DNA from: Mumia flava | GTDB lineage: Bacteria; Actinomycetota; Actinomycetes; Propionibacteriales; Nocardioidaceae | Direction: 5' to 3' | Assembly (NCBI RefSeq): GCF_002797495.1 | Contig: NZ_PGEZ01000001.1 | Coordinates: forward strand, 620,001-684,000 | DNA: 64,000 nt | In this document: piece by piece, positions 30,317 through 38,103 of the stretch | How the letters are laid out: each line of letters opens with the position of its first letter | Position numbering within the stretch: the stretch's first letter is position 1 | Notes under the pieces: model-generated | The model's input: only the letters and a program-made list of their open reading frames with translations | The model's database searches: none | What the model was told of the DNA's origin: nothing | Translations under genes and position numbers: made by a program

Positions 30317-31014
30317 GCCGTCTCCTCCGTCCGCGCGTGCGCCCGAGCCGACGGCGTCAGGCGGCCCACGATCGCGGGCGCCTCGTGCACGAGCTCCTCG
30401 TCGTCGACCGCCGCGACCATGAAGAGCGCGAAGTCCGTCCGGCGCGTCAGGTTGCTCGCCAGGACCGGGTCGCCGACGTGGCGGCTCCAGACCGGCAGAC
30501 CCTGGCTCTCGCCTTCCTCCAGGTCGCTGCCGCGCACGACGGTCCAGCGCCGGTCGCTGGCGAAGATCCGCCGGGCGGCCTCCACCTGGTCGTTCAGGTC
30601 GACGACCCGGATGATCGGCGCCAGCCGCCCCATCGCACCGACCAGGAACCGCACCTTCCAGCTGTACACGTCCTGCCCGTCCCGCGTGATGTGCCAGCCG
30701 CAGGAGAAGATCAGCCGCGCGTCGGTCGGTGCGAGGTCGAGCACGGCCTGCGCCGTACCCGAGGCGTAGTGCTTCATCCCCCACGGGACGAGCACGACGA
30801 GCACGGCGTCGCAGCCCTCGACGGCACGTGCGATCACGTCCCGGTCGTCCGTGGGGCCGGGGACGATCGTGATCCGGTCGGCGACGTCGGCGAGCTTGTC
30901 GACGCTCTGCTCGCGGCAGACGCCGACGACCTCGTAGCCCCGGTCGAGCGCGTGGCCGATCATGTACCGGCCCACCTTGCCCGACGCCCCGACGATGCAG
31001 ATCTTCTTCGGCAT
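30313..31014 (-). CDS. NAD(P)-binding Rossmann-fold protein (atypical SDR/NmrA-like)
   Basis: 233 residues. The cofactor motif IVGASGKVGRYM is at residues 7-18, then CDAVLVVLVPWGMKHYASG and FSCGWHITRDG in place of the usual YxxxK active site, so it is probably a sensor-type or reductase-like atypical SDR. The start ATG 31014 follows GGGGGATT. It is transcribed away from the TetR gene across two identical operator dyads, so repression by that regulator is likely. Confidence 0.82.
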   Translation of the reverse strand: MPKKICIVGASGKVGRYMIGHALDRGYEVVGVCREQSVDKLADVADRITIVPGPTDDRDVIARAVEGCDAVLVVLVPWGMKHYASGTAQAVLDLAPTDARLIFSCGWHITRDGQDVYSWKVRFLVGAMGRLAPIIRVVDLNDQVEAARRIFASDRRWTVVRGSDLEEGESQGLPVWSRHVGDPVLASNLTRRTDFALFMVAAVDDEELVHEAPAIVGRLTPSARAHARTEETA

Positions 31015-31036
31015 GGGAATCCCCCGTCTCGTGGTG

Positions 31037-31071
31037 CCTTACACCGTAAGGATGCTCCTTACGCTGTAAGG
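31037..31071. promoter_or_regulatory. Two tandem TetR-type operators
   Basis: CCTTAC-ACC-GTAAGG (31037-31051) and CCTTAC-GCT-GTAAGG (31057-31071) are perfect 6-3-6 dyads with centres 20 bases apart, in the 89-base gap between the divergent Rossmann and TetR genes. Helically phased repeats of one dyad next to a TetR gene are a strong indication of its own operator. Confidence 0.85.
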
Positions 31072-31103
31072 TGTCAAGCCCTGGAGCCGACCGAGGAGAG
31101 CCG

Positions 31104-31778
31104 ATGACCGAGCAGGACCCGACCCGACGCGTACCTCTGACGCGCGAGACCGTGCTGCGCGAGGCGGTCGCGCTCGCGGACGAGTCCGGCACCGCGGCCC
31201 TGTCGATGCGAGGACTCGCACGCCGGCTCGGGATCGAGGCGATGTCGCTGTACCACCACGTCGCGAACAAGGACGCGATCCTCGACGGGATGGTCGACGC
31301 CGTGTTCGCGGAGGTCGAGGCGCCGGCGATCGACGGCGACTGGCGCTCGGCCATCCGGGCCCGCTGCTCCTCGCTGCGCCACGTGCTGGTGCGTCACCCG
31401 TGGGCCGTCGGACTGCTGGAGTCGAGGACCTCACCCGGCCCCGAGACCCTGCGCCACCACGACCGCGTCCTCGGGTGCCTGCGCCGCGCCGGCTTCACGA
31501 TCGCCGGCGCCGGCCACGCGTACGCACTGCTCGACAGCTACGTGTACGGGTTCGCGCTGCAGGAGAACGCGGTCCCGTTCGACCCGTCGGGGCAGACGCC
31601 CGAGGAGCTCGCCGCGCTCGCGACCGCGATCATGGCGGACTTCCCGCGCGACGAGCTGCCGTCGATGGCGGAGATGACCGCGTACGCCCTGCGGCCGGGC
31701 TACGCCTTCGCCGACGAGTTCGAGGTCGGGCTCGACGTCGTGCTCGACGGGCTCGACGCCCACCGCGCGACGTGGTGA
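31104..31778 (+). CDS. TetR-family repressor
   Basis: 224 residues. The helix-turn-helix ALSMRGLARRLGIEAMSLYHHV lies at about residues 30-51, and the C-terminal ligand domain is of the TetR_C type with LLDSYVYGFALQE. ATG 31104 is preceded by GAGGAG; earlier in-frame codons are inside the operator. It is expected to repress itself and the divergent Rossmann/DUF4386 pair. Its inducer is unknown. Confidence 0.9.
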   Translation: MTEQDPTRRVPLTRETVLREAVALADESGTAALSMRGLARRLGIEAMSLYHHVANKDAILDGMVDAVFAEVEAPAIDGDWRSAIRARCSSLRHVLVRHPWAVGLLESRTSPGPETLRHHDRVLGCLRRAGFTIAGAGHAYALLDSYVYGFALQENAVPFDPSGQTPEELAALATAIMADFPRDELPSMAEMTAYALRPGYAFADEFEVGLDVVLDGLDAHRATW

Positions 31779-31789
31779 CCCGCGTCCCT

Positions 31790-31859
31790 CCCCGCTGCGT
31801 GACGTGGCGCCCGTTCCGTCCGGAGCGGTCCGGGGCTGTCGTCACACAGCGCGAAGGGG
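31790..31859. repeat. Palindromic repeat, copy B (contributes a stop codon)
   Basis: CCCCGCTGCGTGAC (31790-31803) faces GTCACACAGCGCGAAGGGG (31841-31859). The right arm is the same sequence as in copy A at 29563-29578 and again supplies the end of a gene, LRAV plus TGA of the minus-strand TetR gene. It lies between two convergent TetR genes and could terminate both. Confidence 0.65.
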
Positions 31860-32438
31860 TGCGCCGGTGACGCCTGCGACGATCAGGTCGGCGAGCCGGC
31901 GGTAGGCCTGCGCGTCGTCGAGCGACGTCATCGCCTCCATCTGGCCGCGCTGGATCGACTCCATCACCTCGGCCGCCACCGCGCCGACGAACGAGGCGTC
32001 CACGGCGCGGGCCGGGTCGGCGGCCGACTCGACCAGCAGCTTCACGCGGCGCGCCGCGGCGGCGGTGTTCTGGGCGTAGACCTCGCGCGCCGGCGCGAAC
32101 GCGTCCAGGTCGGCGTAGAAGGCGGGCGTCGCCGGGGAGAGCTCGGTGGCGATCGCGTCGAGGTACGCACCGATCCGCCGTACGGGGTCGCGCTCCGCCT
32201 CCACCCGGGCCTCGACGCGCTCGGTCGAGCGCCGGAAGAACGCCCGCACCACGGTGATCACCAGCTGCTCCTTGCTCGGCGCGATCTCGTAGAGCGTCGA
32301 GCGCGAGCAGCGCAACCGCTCGGCGAGGTCGCCGATCCCGAACCGCAGGAAGCCCTGGGTCAGGAACAGGTCGACGAGGCCCTCGAGCAGAGCCACCTGG
32401 CGCGGCGAGCGTCGGGGGGTGTGCAGCGGCCGAGGCAT
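31842..32438 (-). CDS. TetR-family repressor
   Basis: 198 residues. The helix-turn-helix FLRFGIGDLAERLRCSRSTLYEI is followed by APSKEQLVITVV; the C-terminal domain is unassigned. ATG 32438 has TACAGT seven bases upstream and no ribosome site, matching the leaderless pattern, so the operator around 32446-32475 overlaps its -10. It is divergent from an acyl-CoA dehydrogenase/SDR unit that it probably controls. Confidence 0.88.
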   Translation of the reverse strand: MPRPLHTPRRSPRQVALLEGLVDLFLTQGFLRFGIGDLAERLRCSRSTLYEIAPSKEQLVITVVRAFFRRSTERVEARVEAERDPVRRIGAYLDAIATELSPATPAFYADLDAFAPAREVYAQNTAAAARRVKLLVESAADPARAVDASFVGAVAAEVMESIQRGQMEAMTSLDDAQAYRRLADLIVAGVTGAPLRAV

Positions 32439-32445
32439 ACCGGCT

Positions 32446-32475
32446 ACTGTACTGGAGTAGCACGATGAGTACAGT
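32446..32475. promoter_or_regulatory. TetR-type operator between divergent genes
   Basis: ACTGTACT (32446-32453) and AGTACAGT (32468-32475) are perfectly inverted with 14 bases between them; a second, shorter dyad CTACT...AGTAG lies inside. The left arm contains the TACAGT -10 hexamer of the minus-strand TetR gene. Confidence 0.65.
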
Positions 32476-32512
32476 CCCGATCCCCGGTCGTGGCCGAGAG
32501 CAGGAGGCCCGC

Positions 32513-33655
32513 ATGCCCGTCGAACGCCTGATGCCCACCGAGGAGTCCGCCGACCTGATCGCGCTGACCCGCGCGATCGTGGACAAGGACCTCCGTCCAC
32601 GCGTCGACGAGGCGGAACGGACGGCCACCTTCCCGCGCGACGTCTTCCGCACGCTCGGCCGTACGGGCCTGCTCGGGCTCCCCTACCCCGAGACGTACGG
32701 GGGCGGCGGCCAGCCGTACGAGGTGTACCTCCAGGTGCTGGAGGAGATCGCCTCCGCGTGGGCGTCGGTCGGGGTCGGCACCAGCGTGCACGCGCTGTCG
32801 TGCTTCGGTCTGTTCACCGCGGGCTCCGAGGAGCAGAAGCAGCGGTGGCTCCCCGACATGCTCGGCGGCGAGCTGCTCGGTGCGTACTGCCTGTCCGAGG
32901 CGCACGCCGGGTCCGACCCCGCGGCCATGCGGACGCGCGCGGTCCGGCAGGGCGACGAGTACGTGATCAACGGCGCGAAGGCGTGGACCACCCACGGCGG
33001 CGAGGCCGACTTCTACACGGTGATGGCCCGCACGTCGGATGCGGGCGGCCGCGGGATCTCGTGCTTCCTGGTGCCCGCGGACACGCCCGGTCTGAGCGCC
33101 GACAACCCCGAGGACAAGATGGGGCTGATGGGCTCCACGACCGCGACGATGCTCTTCGAGGACGTGCGGGTGCCGGCCGAGCGCCGTCTCGGCGACGAGG
33201 GGCAGGGCCTGCCGATCGCGCTCGCCGGGCTCGATGCGGGGCGGCTCGGGATCGCGGCGGTCGCCACCGGTGTCGCGCAGGGCGCGCTCGACGTCGCCGT
33301 GGCGTACGCGAAGGACCGCGAGTCGTTCGGGCGGCCGATCATCGACCACCAGGGCCTCGCGTTCGTGCTCGCCGACATGGCGGCCGCGGTCGAGTCCGCC
33401 CGCGCCACCTACCTCGCCGCCGCACGGCTCAAGGACGCCGGCCGGCCGTACGGGCGCCAGGCCTCGATCGCCAAGCTCGTCGCGACCGACAACGCGATGA
33501 AGGTGACCACCGACGCCGTCCAGGTGCTCGGCGGCGCCGGCTACACGAAGGACTTCCCCGTCGAGCGCTACATGCGCGAGGTGAAGGTCATGCAGATCTT
33601 CGAGGGGACCAACCAGATCCAGCGACTCGTGATCGGCCGCGACCTCGCCCGCTGA
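32513..33655 (+). CDS. Acyl-CoA dehydrogenase
   Basis: FAD-dependent alpha,beta-dehydrogenase, 380 residues. Motifs in order: YPETYGGGG, CLSEAHAGSDP (family signature 1), FLVPADTPGLS, RESFGRPIIDHQ and the C-terminal QVLGGAGYTKDFPVERYMREVKVMQ then IFEGTNQIQRL with the catalytic Glu position of short-chain acyl-CoA dehydrogenases. ATG 32513 has AGGAGG six bases upstream. It is too short to be methylsuccinyl-CoA dehydrogenase. Cotranscribed with the SDR; chain specificity unknown, possibly branched short acyl-CoA. Confidence 0.93.
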   Translation: MPVERLMPTEESADLIALTRAIVDKDLRPRVDEAERTATFPRDVFRTLGRTGLLGLPYPETYGGGGQPYEVYLQVLEEIASAWASVGVGTSVHALSCFGLFTAGSEEQKQRWLPDMLGGELLGAYCLSEAHAGSDPAAMRTRAVRQGDEYVINGAKAWTTHGGEADFYTVMARTSDAGGRGISCFLVPADTPGLSADNPEDKMGLMGSTTATMLFEDVRVPAERRLGDEGQGLPIALAGLDAGRLGIAAVATGVAQGALDVAVAYAKDRESFGRPIIDHQGLAFVLADMAAAVESARATYLAAARLKDAGRPYGRQASIAKLVATDNAMKVTTDAVQVLGGAGYTKDFPVERYMREVKVMQIFEGTNQIQRLVIGRDLAR

Positions 33656-33696
33656 CCGAGCCCGCTGACCGACCCGACCAGAACAGCAGGAGACCC

Positions 33697-34473
33697 ATGG
33701 ACCTCGCCACCACCGCCGCCGTCGTCACCGGAGGCGCCTCCGGTCTCGGAGCCGCGACCGCTGCCGCCCTGGCCGCACGCGGCGCGACCGTGTACGCGCT
33801 CGACCTCGCCGGCGCGATCGAGCAGGTCTCGACCGGCGACGGGGGCGGCTCGACCGGCGACATCACCTACGTCGCGACCGACGTCACCGATGCTGCATCG
33901 GTCCGCAGCGCCATCACCGCGGCCGCCTCCGGCGACGCCCCTCTGCGTACGGTCGTCAGCTGCGCGGGGATCGGCCCGTCGGCTCGGATCCTGTCGCGGC
34001 GCGGCGTCCACGACCTCGACCTGTACGCGAAGGTCGTCCAGGTCAACCTCGTCGGCACCTTCAACGTGCTCGCGGTGGCCTCGGAGGCGATCGCCCGGAC
34101 CGAGCCGGACGCGGACGGGCAGCGCGGCGTGGTCGTGAACACCGCCTCCATCGCGGCGTACGACGGCCAGGTCGGCCAGGCCGCGTACGCGTCGTCGAAG
34201 GGCGGGATCGTCGGCCTCACCCTCCCGGCGGCGCGCGACCTCGCGCAGTACGGGATCCGGGTCTGCGCGATCGCGCCCGGGATCGTCGACACCCCGATGC
34301 TCGCCACGGTCTCGGACGAGTTCCGCGCCGGACTCGCTGCCGGCGTGCCGTTCCCGCAGCGGCTCGCGAAGCCGTCGGAGTTCGCGGACCTCGTCACGAT
34401 GATCGTCGAGCACGACTACCTCAACGGCGAGGTGATCCGGATGGACGGCGCCCTGCGCATGGCGCCCCGCTGA
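33697..34473 (+). CDS. Short-chain dehydrogenase, 3-hydroxyacyl-CoA type
   Basis: 258 residues, classical SDR. Cofactor motif VVTGGASGLGAAT, then SCAGIG, the catalytic Ser in NTASIAAYDGQVGQAAYASSKGG with YxxxK, and APGIVDTPM. The arrangement resembles 3-hydroxy-2-methylbutyryl-CoA dehydrogenase/type II HSD10. AGGAGA precedes ATG 33697. It follows the acyl-CoA dehydrogenase by 41 bases, consistent with successive steps of branched acyl-CoA oxidation, which is an inference. Confidence 0.9.
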   Translation: MDLATTAAVVTGGASGLGAATAAALAARGATVYALDLAGAIEQVSTGDGGGSTGDITYVATDVTDAASVRSAITAAASGDAPLRTVVSCAGIGPSARILSRRGVHDLDLYAKVVQVNLVGTFNVLAVASEAIARTEPDADGQRGVVVNTASIAAYDGQVGQAAYASSKGGIVGLTLPAARDLAQYGIRVCAIAPGIVDTPMLATVSDEFRAGLAAGVPFPQRLAKPSEFADLVTMIVEHDYLNGEVIRMDGALRMAPR

Positions 34474-34490
34474 GCGAGCCCGCTGATCCC

Positions 34491-34620
34491 GTTCGTCGAG
34501 GCCGAGCGGAGCGAGGATCGAGACGCCTACGGGTCTCGATCACTCGCTCCGCTCGCGCCTCGACCATCGGAGAGGTTCGCGCCTCGACCGACGGAGGGCA
34601 CAGGGGTCGCGCCTCGACCC
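34491..34620. repeat. Extragenic palindrome of the CGTCGAGGC family
   Basis: TCGAGGCCGAGCGGAGCGAG at 34496 and onward to 34524 is nearly complementary to 34533-34563 (GTCTCGAT...GCGCCTCGA), followed by two more GCGCCTCGACC units. It fills most of the gap between the SDR gene and pepN. The same core recurs at 49.94-50.07 kb and 59.61-59.83 kb. Confidence 0.7.
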
Positions 34621-34667
34621 ACGGGTGGTGGAGTCCACGTTCTGGGACGCCGTGGAAGGATGGGCGC

Positions 34668-37208
34668 ATGCCTGGAACGAACCTGACGCGCGCCGAGGCC
34701 GCCGAGCGCGCCGCGCTGATCGACGTCCGCCACTACGCCGTCGAGCTGGACCTCACGGTCTCCGAGACCGAGTTCGCCTCGACGACCGTGGTCACGTTCT
34801 CCAGCCGCGAAGCGGGCGCGTCGACGTTCGCCGACCTGGTGGACGGGCGGGACGTCCGCGCCTGGCTGAACGGCACGGAGCTCGACGCCGCCGCGTACGC
34901 CGATCAACGGCTCGCGCTCGACGGGCTCGAGGCCGACAACGAGCTGCGCGTCACCGCGCGACTGCCGTACTCGCGCACGGGCGAGGGCCTGCACCGGTTC
35001 GTCGATCCCGCCGACGGGCGCGTCTACCTCTACACGCAGTTCGAGGTCCCCGACGCTCGACGCGTCTACACGACCTTCGAGCAGCCGGACCTCAAGGCGA
35101 CCTTCACCTTCACCGTCGACGCCCCGGCCGGCTGGACCGTCATCTCGAACGCCGCCACCCCGGAGCCGACCGAGGTCCGCTCGGGCGTCGAGCGTTGGTC
35201 GTTCGCCGAGACCAAGCGGATGTCGACCTACATCACGGCCCTCGTCGCCGGTGAGTACGACGTCGTCACCGACGCCTACAAGGGTGACTACGAGGAGATC
35301 CCGCTCGCGATCCTCGTGCGTCGCTCCCTGCGGGAGTTCCTCGACGCCGACGAGATCCTCGAGGTCACCAAGCAGGGCTTCGCGTTCTTCGAGGACGCGT
35401 TCGCCATGGGCTACCCGTTCGGGAAGTACGACCAGGCGTTCGTGCCGGAGTACAACATGGGCGCGATGGAGAACGCCGGCGCGGTGACGTTCCGCGACGA
35501 GTACATCTTCCGCAGCCGCCAGACCCACGCGGCCTACGAGTCGCGCGCCAACACGATCCTGCACGAGATGGCGCACATGTGGTTCGGCGACCTCGTCACG
35601 ATGAAGTGGTGGGACGACCTGTGGCTGAACGAGTCGTTCGCCGAGTGGGCGTCGCACTACGCCGAGGCGAAGGCGACGCGGTACACCGGCGTCTGGACCG
35701 GCTTCACGAACCAGCGCAAGAACTGGGCGTACCGCCAGGACCAGCTGCCCTCGACGCACCCGATCGCCGCGGACAACTACGACCTGCACGCGGTCGAGGC
35801 CAACTTCGACGGCATCACCTACGCCAAGGGCGCCTCGACGCTCAAGCAGCTCGTCGCCTGGGTCGGCGAGGAGGACTTCCTCGCCGGGTTGCGGGCCTAC
35901 TTCACGAAGTACGCCTACGGCAACACCGAGCTCGCCGACCTGCTCGCCGAGCTCGAGGAGGCCTCCGGGCGCGATCTGCACGCGTGGGCCCAGGAGTGGC
36001 TCCAGACGTCCGGCGTCAACACGCTGCGGCCGGCCTTCCAGGTCGACGCCGACGGCCGTTTCACCGCGTTCGCGGTCGAGCAGACCGCCGCGGCCGACTA
36101 CCCGACGCTGCGCCGCCACCGGATCGCGATCGGCCTGTACGACCGCACGGCCGACGGGCTCGTCCGCCGGCACCGCGTCGAGACCGACATCACCGGCGCC
36201 TCCACGCCGATCCCCGAGCTCCTCGGCGAGACCCAGCCGGACCTCGTCCTGCTGAACGACGACGACCTCACGTACGCCAAGATCCGGCTCGACGACCGGT
36301 CGCTGGAGACGTTGCGGTCCTCGATCGCCACGATCGACTCCTCGCTCGCCCGGGCGCTGTGCTGGGGCTCGAGCTGGGACATGCTCCGCGACGCCGAGGT
36401 CGGCGCCCGCACGTTCGTGGAGATCGTCCTGGCCGGGGTCGGCACCGAGTCCGACCTCACCGCGGTGCAGTCGCTGCTGCGTCAGGGGCTCTCGGCCGTC
36501 ACGCAGTACGCCGCGCCGCAGCACCGCGACGCGCTGGCCTCGCGCTGGGAGACCGGGCTGCGCCGGCTGCTGACCGACGCCGTACCGGGCTCGGACCACC
36601 AGCTCGCGCTGACGCGCGGGTACGCCGCGGCGGCGCGATCCGACGACGCCGTCGCGATGCTGCGCGGGCTGCTCGACGGGTCGCTCGTCCTCGACGGCCT
36701 CACCGTCGACACGGACCTGCGCTGGACGCTCGTCACCGCGCTGGCGCGGACCGGCGCGTACGGCGACGCCGAGATCGACGCCGAGCTCGAGCGGGACCGG
36801 ACGATCGCGGGTCAGGAGCACGCGGCGGGGGCCCGGGCGATCCGCCCGGACGCCGACGCGAAGGCCGCGGCGTGGGACGCGGTCGTCGTGCGCGACGACC
36901 TTCCGAACGAGACCCAGCGCAGCATCGCCACGTCGTTCCAGGTCGGCGGGCAGGCCGAGGTGCTCGCACCGTACGTCGCCCGCTACCTCGAGACCGCCGA
37001 GACCGTGATCGAGAAGGGCGTGTGGCGCGCGTCGACCATCCTCGAGTCGATGTTCCCGCGGGCCAACCCGAGCGCCGAGACGCTCGCGACGGTCGACGCG
37101 TGGCTGGCCACGGCGGACATCGACCCGACCACGCGGCGCTACGTCAGCGAAGGGCGTGCCGACCTGGCCCGCGCTCTGGCCGCGCAGGAGCGCGACGCGC
37201 AGGGCTGA
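34668..37208 (+). CDS. pepN: Aminopeptidase N
   Basis: M1-family zinc aminopeptidase, 846 residues, full length. The exopeptidase motif is G265-A-M-E-N and the zinc site is H299-E-M-A-H303 with Glu322 in LWLNESFAEW. The N-terminal beta saddle precedes these and the C-terminal ERAP1-like helical domain occupies about residues 520-840. ATG 34668 has AAGGAT six bases upstream, a near match to the leaderless pattern. Monocistronic. No signal peptide, so cytosolic. Confidence 0.96.
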   Translation: MPGTNLTRAEAAERAALIDVRHYAVELDLTVSETEFASTTVVTFSSREAGASTFADLVDGRDVRAWLNGTELDAAAYADQRLALDGLEADNELRVTARLPYSRTGEGLHRFVDPADGRVYLYTQFEVPDARRVYTTFEQPDLKATFTFTVDAPAGWTVISNAATPEPTEVRSGVERWSFAETKRMSTYITALVAGEYDVVTDAYKGDYEEIPLAILVRRSLREFLDADEILEVTKQGFAFFEDAFAMGYPFGKYDQAFVPEYNMGAMENAGAVTFRDEYIFRSRQTHAAYESRANTILHEMAHMWFGDLVTMKWWDDLWLNESFAEWASHYAEAKATRYTGVWTGFTNQRKNWAYRQDQLPSTHPIAADNYDLHAVEANFDGITYAKGASTLKQLVAWVGEEDFLAGLRAYFTKYAYGNTELADLLAELEEASGRDLHAWAQEWLQTSGVNTLRPAFQVDADGRFTAFAVEQTAAADYPTLRRHRIAIGLYDRTADGLVRRHRVETDITGASTPIPELLGETQPDLVLLNDDDLTYAKIRLDDRSLETLRSSIATIDSSLARALCWGSSWDMLRDAEVGARTFVEIVLAGVGTESDLTAVQSLLRQGLSAVTQYAAPQHRDALASRWETGLRRLLTDAVPGSDHQLALTRGYAAAARSDDAVAMLRGLLDGSLVLDGLTVDTDLRWTLVTALARTGAYGDAEIDAELERDRTIAGQEHAAGARAIRPDADAKAAAWDAVVVRDDLPNETQRSIATSFQVGGQAEVLAPYVARYLETAETVIEKGVWRASTILESMFPRANPSAETLATVDAWLATADIDPTTRRYVSEGRADLARALAAQERDAQG

Positions 37209-37236
37209 ACGCGCCGGCCGCTCGAGAGATCCCGCG

Positions 37237-37262
37237 CCGGCGGGTTCGGGCGGCCCCGCCGG
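37237..37262. terminator. Hairpin between pepN and the PH-domain gene
   Basis: CCGGCGGG (37237-37244) and CCCGCCGG (37255-37262) form an 8-bp GC stem with a 10-base loop between two convergent stop codons. Confidence 0.6.
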
Positions 37263-37268
37263 ACGTGG

Positions 37269-37796
37269 TCAGCGGGGGGCGGGACCGCGCAGGCCGGCCT
37301 CCTGGAGCGCGCGCTGGATCTCGCGATCGCGACCGTACGGGTCGGAGATGAAGCGGATGTCCCGCAGGCCCTGGGACTGCGCCGCCGACTCGAAGATGAA
37401 GTGACCGAAGCCGAGCAGGCGACCGATGAAGGGTCGGTCGACGGTGACGTCGAGGATTCGGGCCATCGGCATCGTCGCGATCTTGACCTCGAAGACCCCG
37501 CGGATCTTCAGCACGCGGAAGTTCGTGATCACGAAGACGTCGAGGTGCTGGTAGGCCGCCCGGTAGACACCCCACGCCCCGAGGCCGATCCCGGCGATGA
37601 ACAGCAGCCACCCGACCTGGATCGGGCCGAAGAACCCCAGCACGAAGACGACGAACCCGCACGCGACCAGCAGGTACGGGACCACGAACACGATCCAGTG
37701 GTGGCGCACCACGTCCTTGACCCGCTCCCCCTCGTCGAGGAGGAGGTGGCGGCCCAGGTCCCGGTCGGGGACCAGACGCAGGAGCAGACTCAGCAC
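37269..37796 (-). CDS. PH domain-containing membrane protein
   Basis: 175 residues. A short cytoplasmic N terminus (LVPDRDLGRHLLLDEGERV) is followed by two membrane helices (about 33-75) and a bacterial PH (bPH2/YdbS-like) domain with VITNFRVLKIRGVFEVKIATMPMARILDV. The start is GTG 37796; GGGGGA is upstream. A 51-residue membrane protein immediately upstream is probably cotranscribed. Role unknown. Confidence 0.82.
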   Translation of the reverse strand: MLSLLLRLVPDRDLGRHLLLDEGERVKDVVRHHWIVFVVPYLLVACGFVVFVLGFFGPIQVGWLLFIAGIGLGAWGVYRAAYQHLDVFVITNFRVLKIRGVFEVKIATMPMARILDVTVDRPFIGRLLGFGHFIFESAAQSQGLRDIRFISDPYGRDREIQRALQEAGLRGPAPR

Positions 37797-37812
37797 CGGA
37801 TCCCCCGCGGCC

Positions 37813-37968
37813 TCAGGACAGCAGGCTCTCGAGGAAGTCCGCCATCGCCTCGAACAGGTCGAGGATGAAGTCCCAGATGGTCTCCACGAAACCGGCGGCA
37901 CCGTCGGGAGACGTCACCAGGAAGTAGATGACGAACCCGATCAGGATCCAGATGAGCGCCTTTTTCAC
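37813..37968 (-). CDS. Small membrane protein (51 aa)
   Basis: Reading frame from GTG 37968 to TGA 37813. It encodes one hydrophobic helix after VKKALIWILIGFVIYFLVTS, then a strongly amphipathic acidic helix VETIWDFILDLFEAMADFLES. Lys-Lys at the start and ordered hydrophobic/acidic periodicity make it a convincing gene, too short for standard ORF cut-offs. It is 16 bases upstream of the PH-domain gene in the same direction. No strong ribosome site is seen (AAAGG about 12 bases upstream). Confidence 0.65.
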   Translation of the reverse strand: MKKALIWILIGFVIYFLVTSPDGAAGFVETIWDFILDLFEAMADFLESLLS

Positions 37969-38103
37969 GGAGGAGCTGCCTTTCTCGGGGGCTCGGGACA
38001 GGCACAGTCACGCACGTTTATATCGGATCGGTGAGGGGGTTCGATACAGGCGCGCCGCCGCCCGACCGATCGGCCGCCCGCACCGGGGCGGCCGCAGCAC
38101 GGC

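Noticed and set aside
32513-33655. Acyl-CoA dehydrogenase as methylsuccinyl-CoA dehydrogenase of the ethylmalonyl-CoA pathway
   Set aside because: At 380 residues it is far shorter than that enzyme (about 550) and has the ordinary short-chain dehydrogenase layout.
34527-36821. A 764-codon open frame antisense to pepN
   Set aside because: Composition is Arg/Gly/Val/Glu-rich low complexity without motifs; pepN on the other strand has all catalytic residues.
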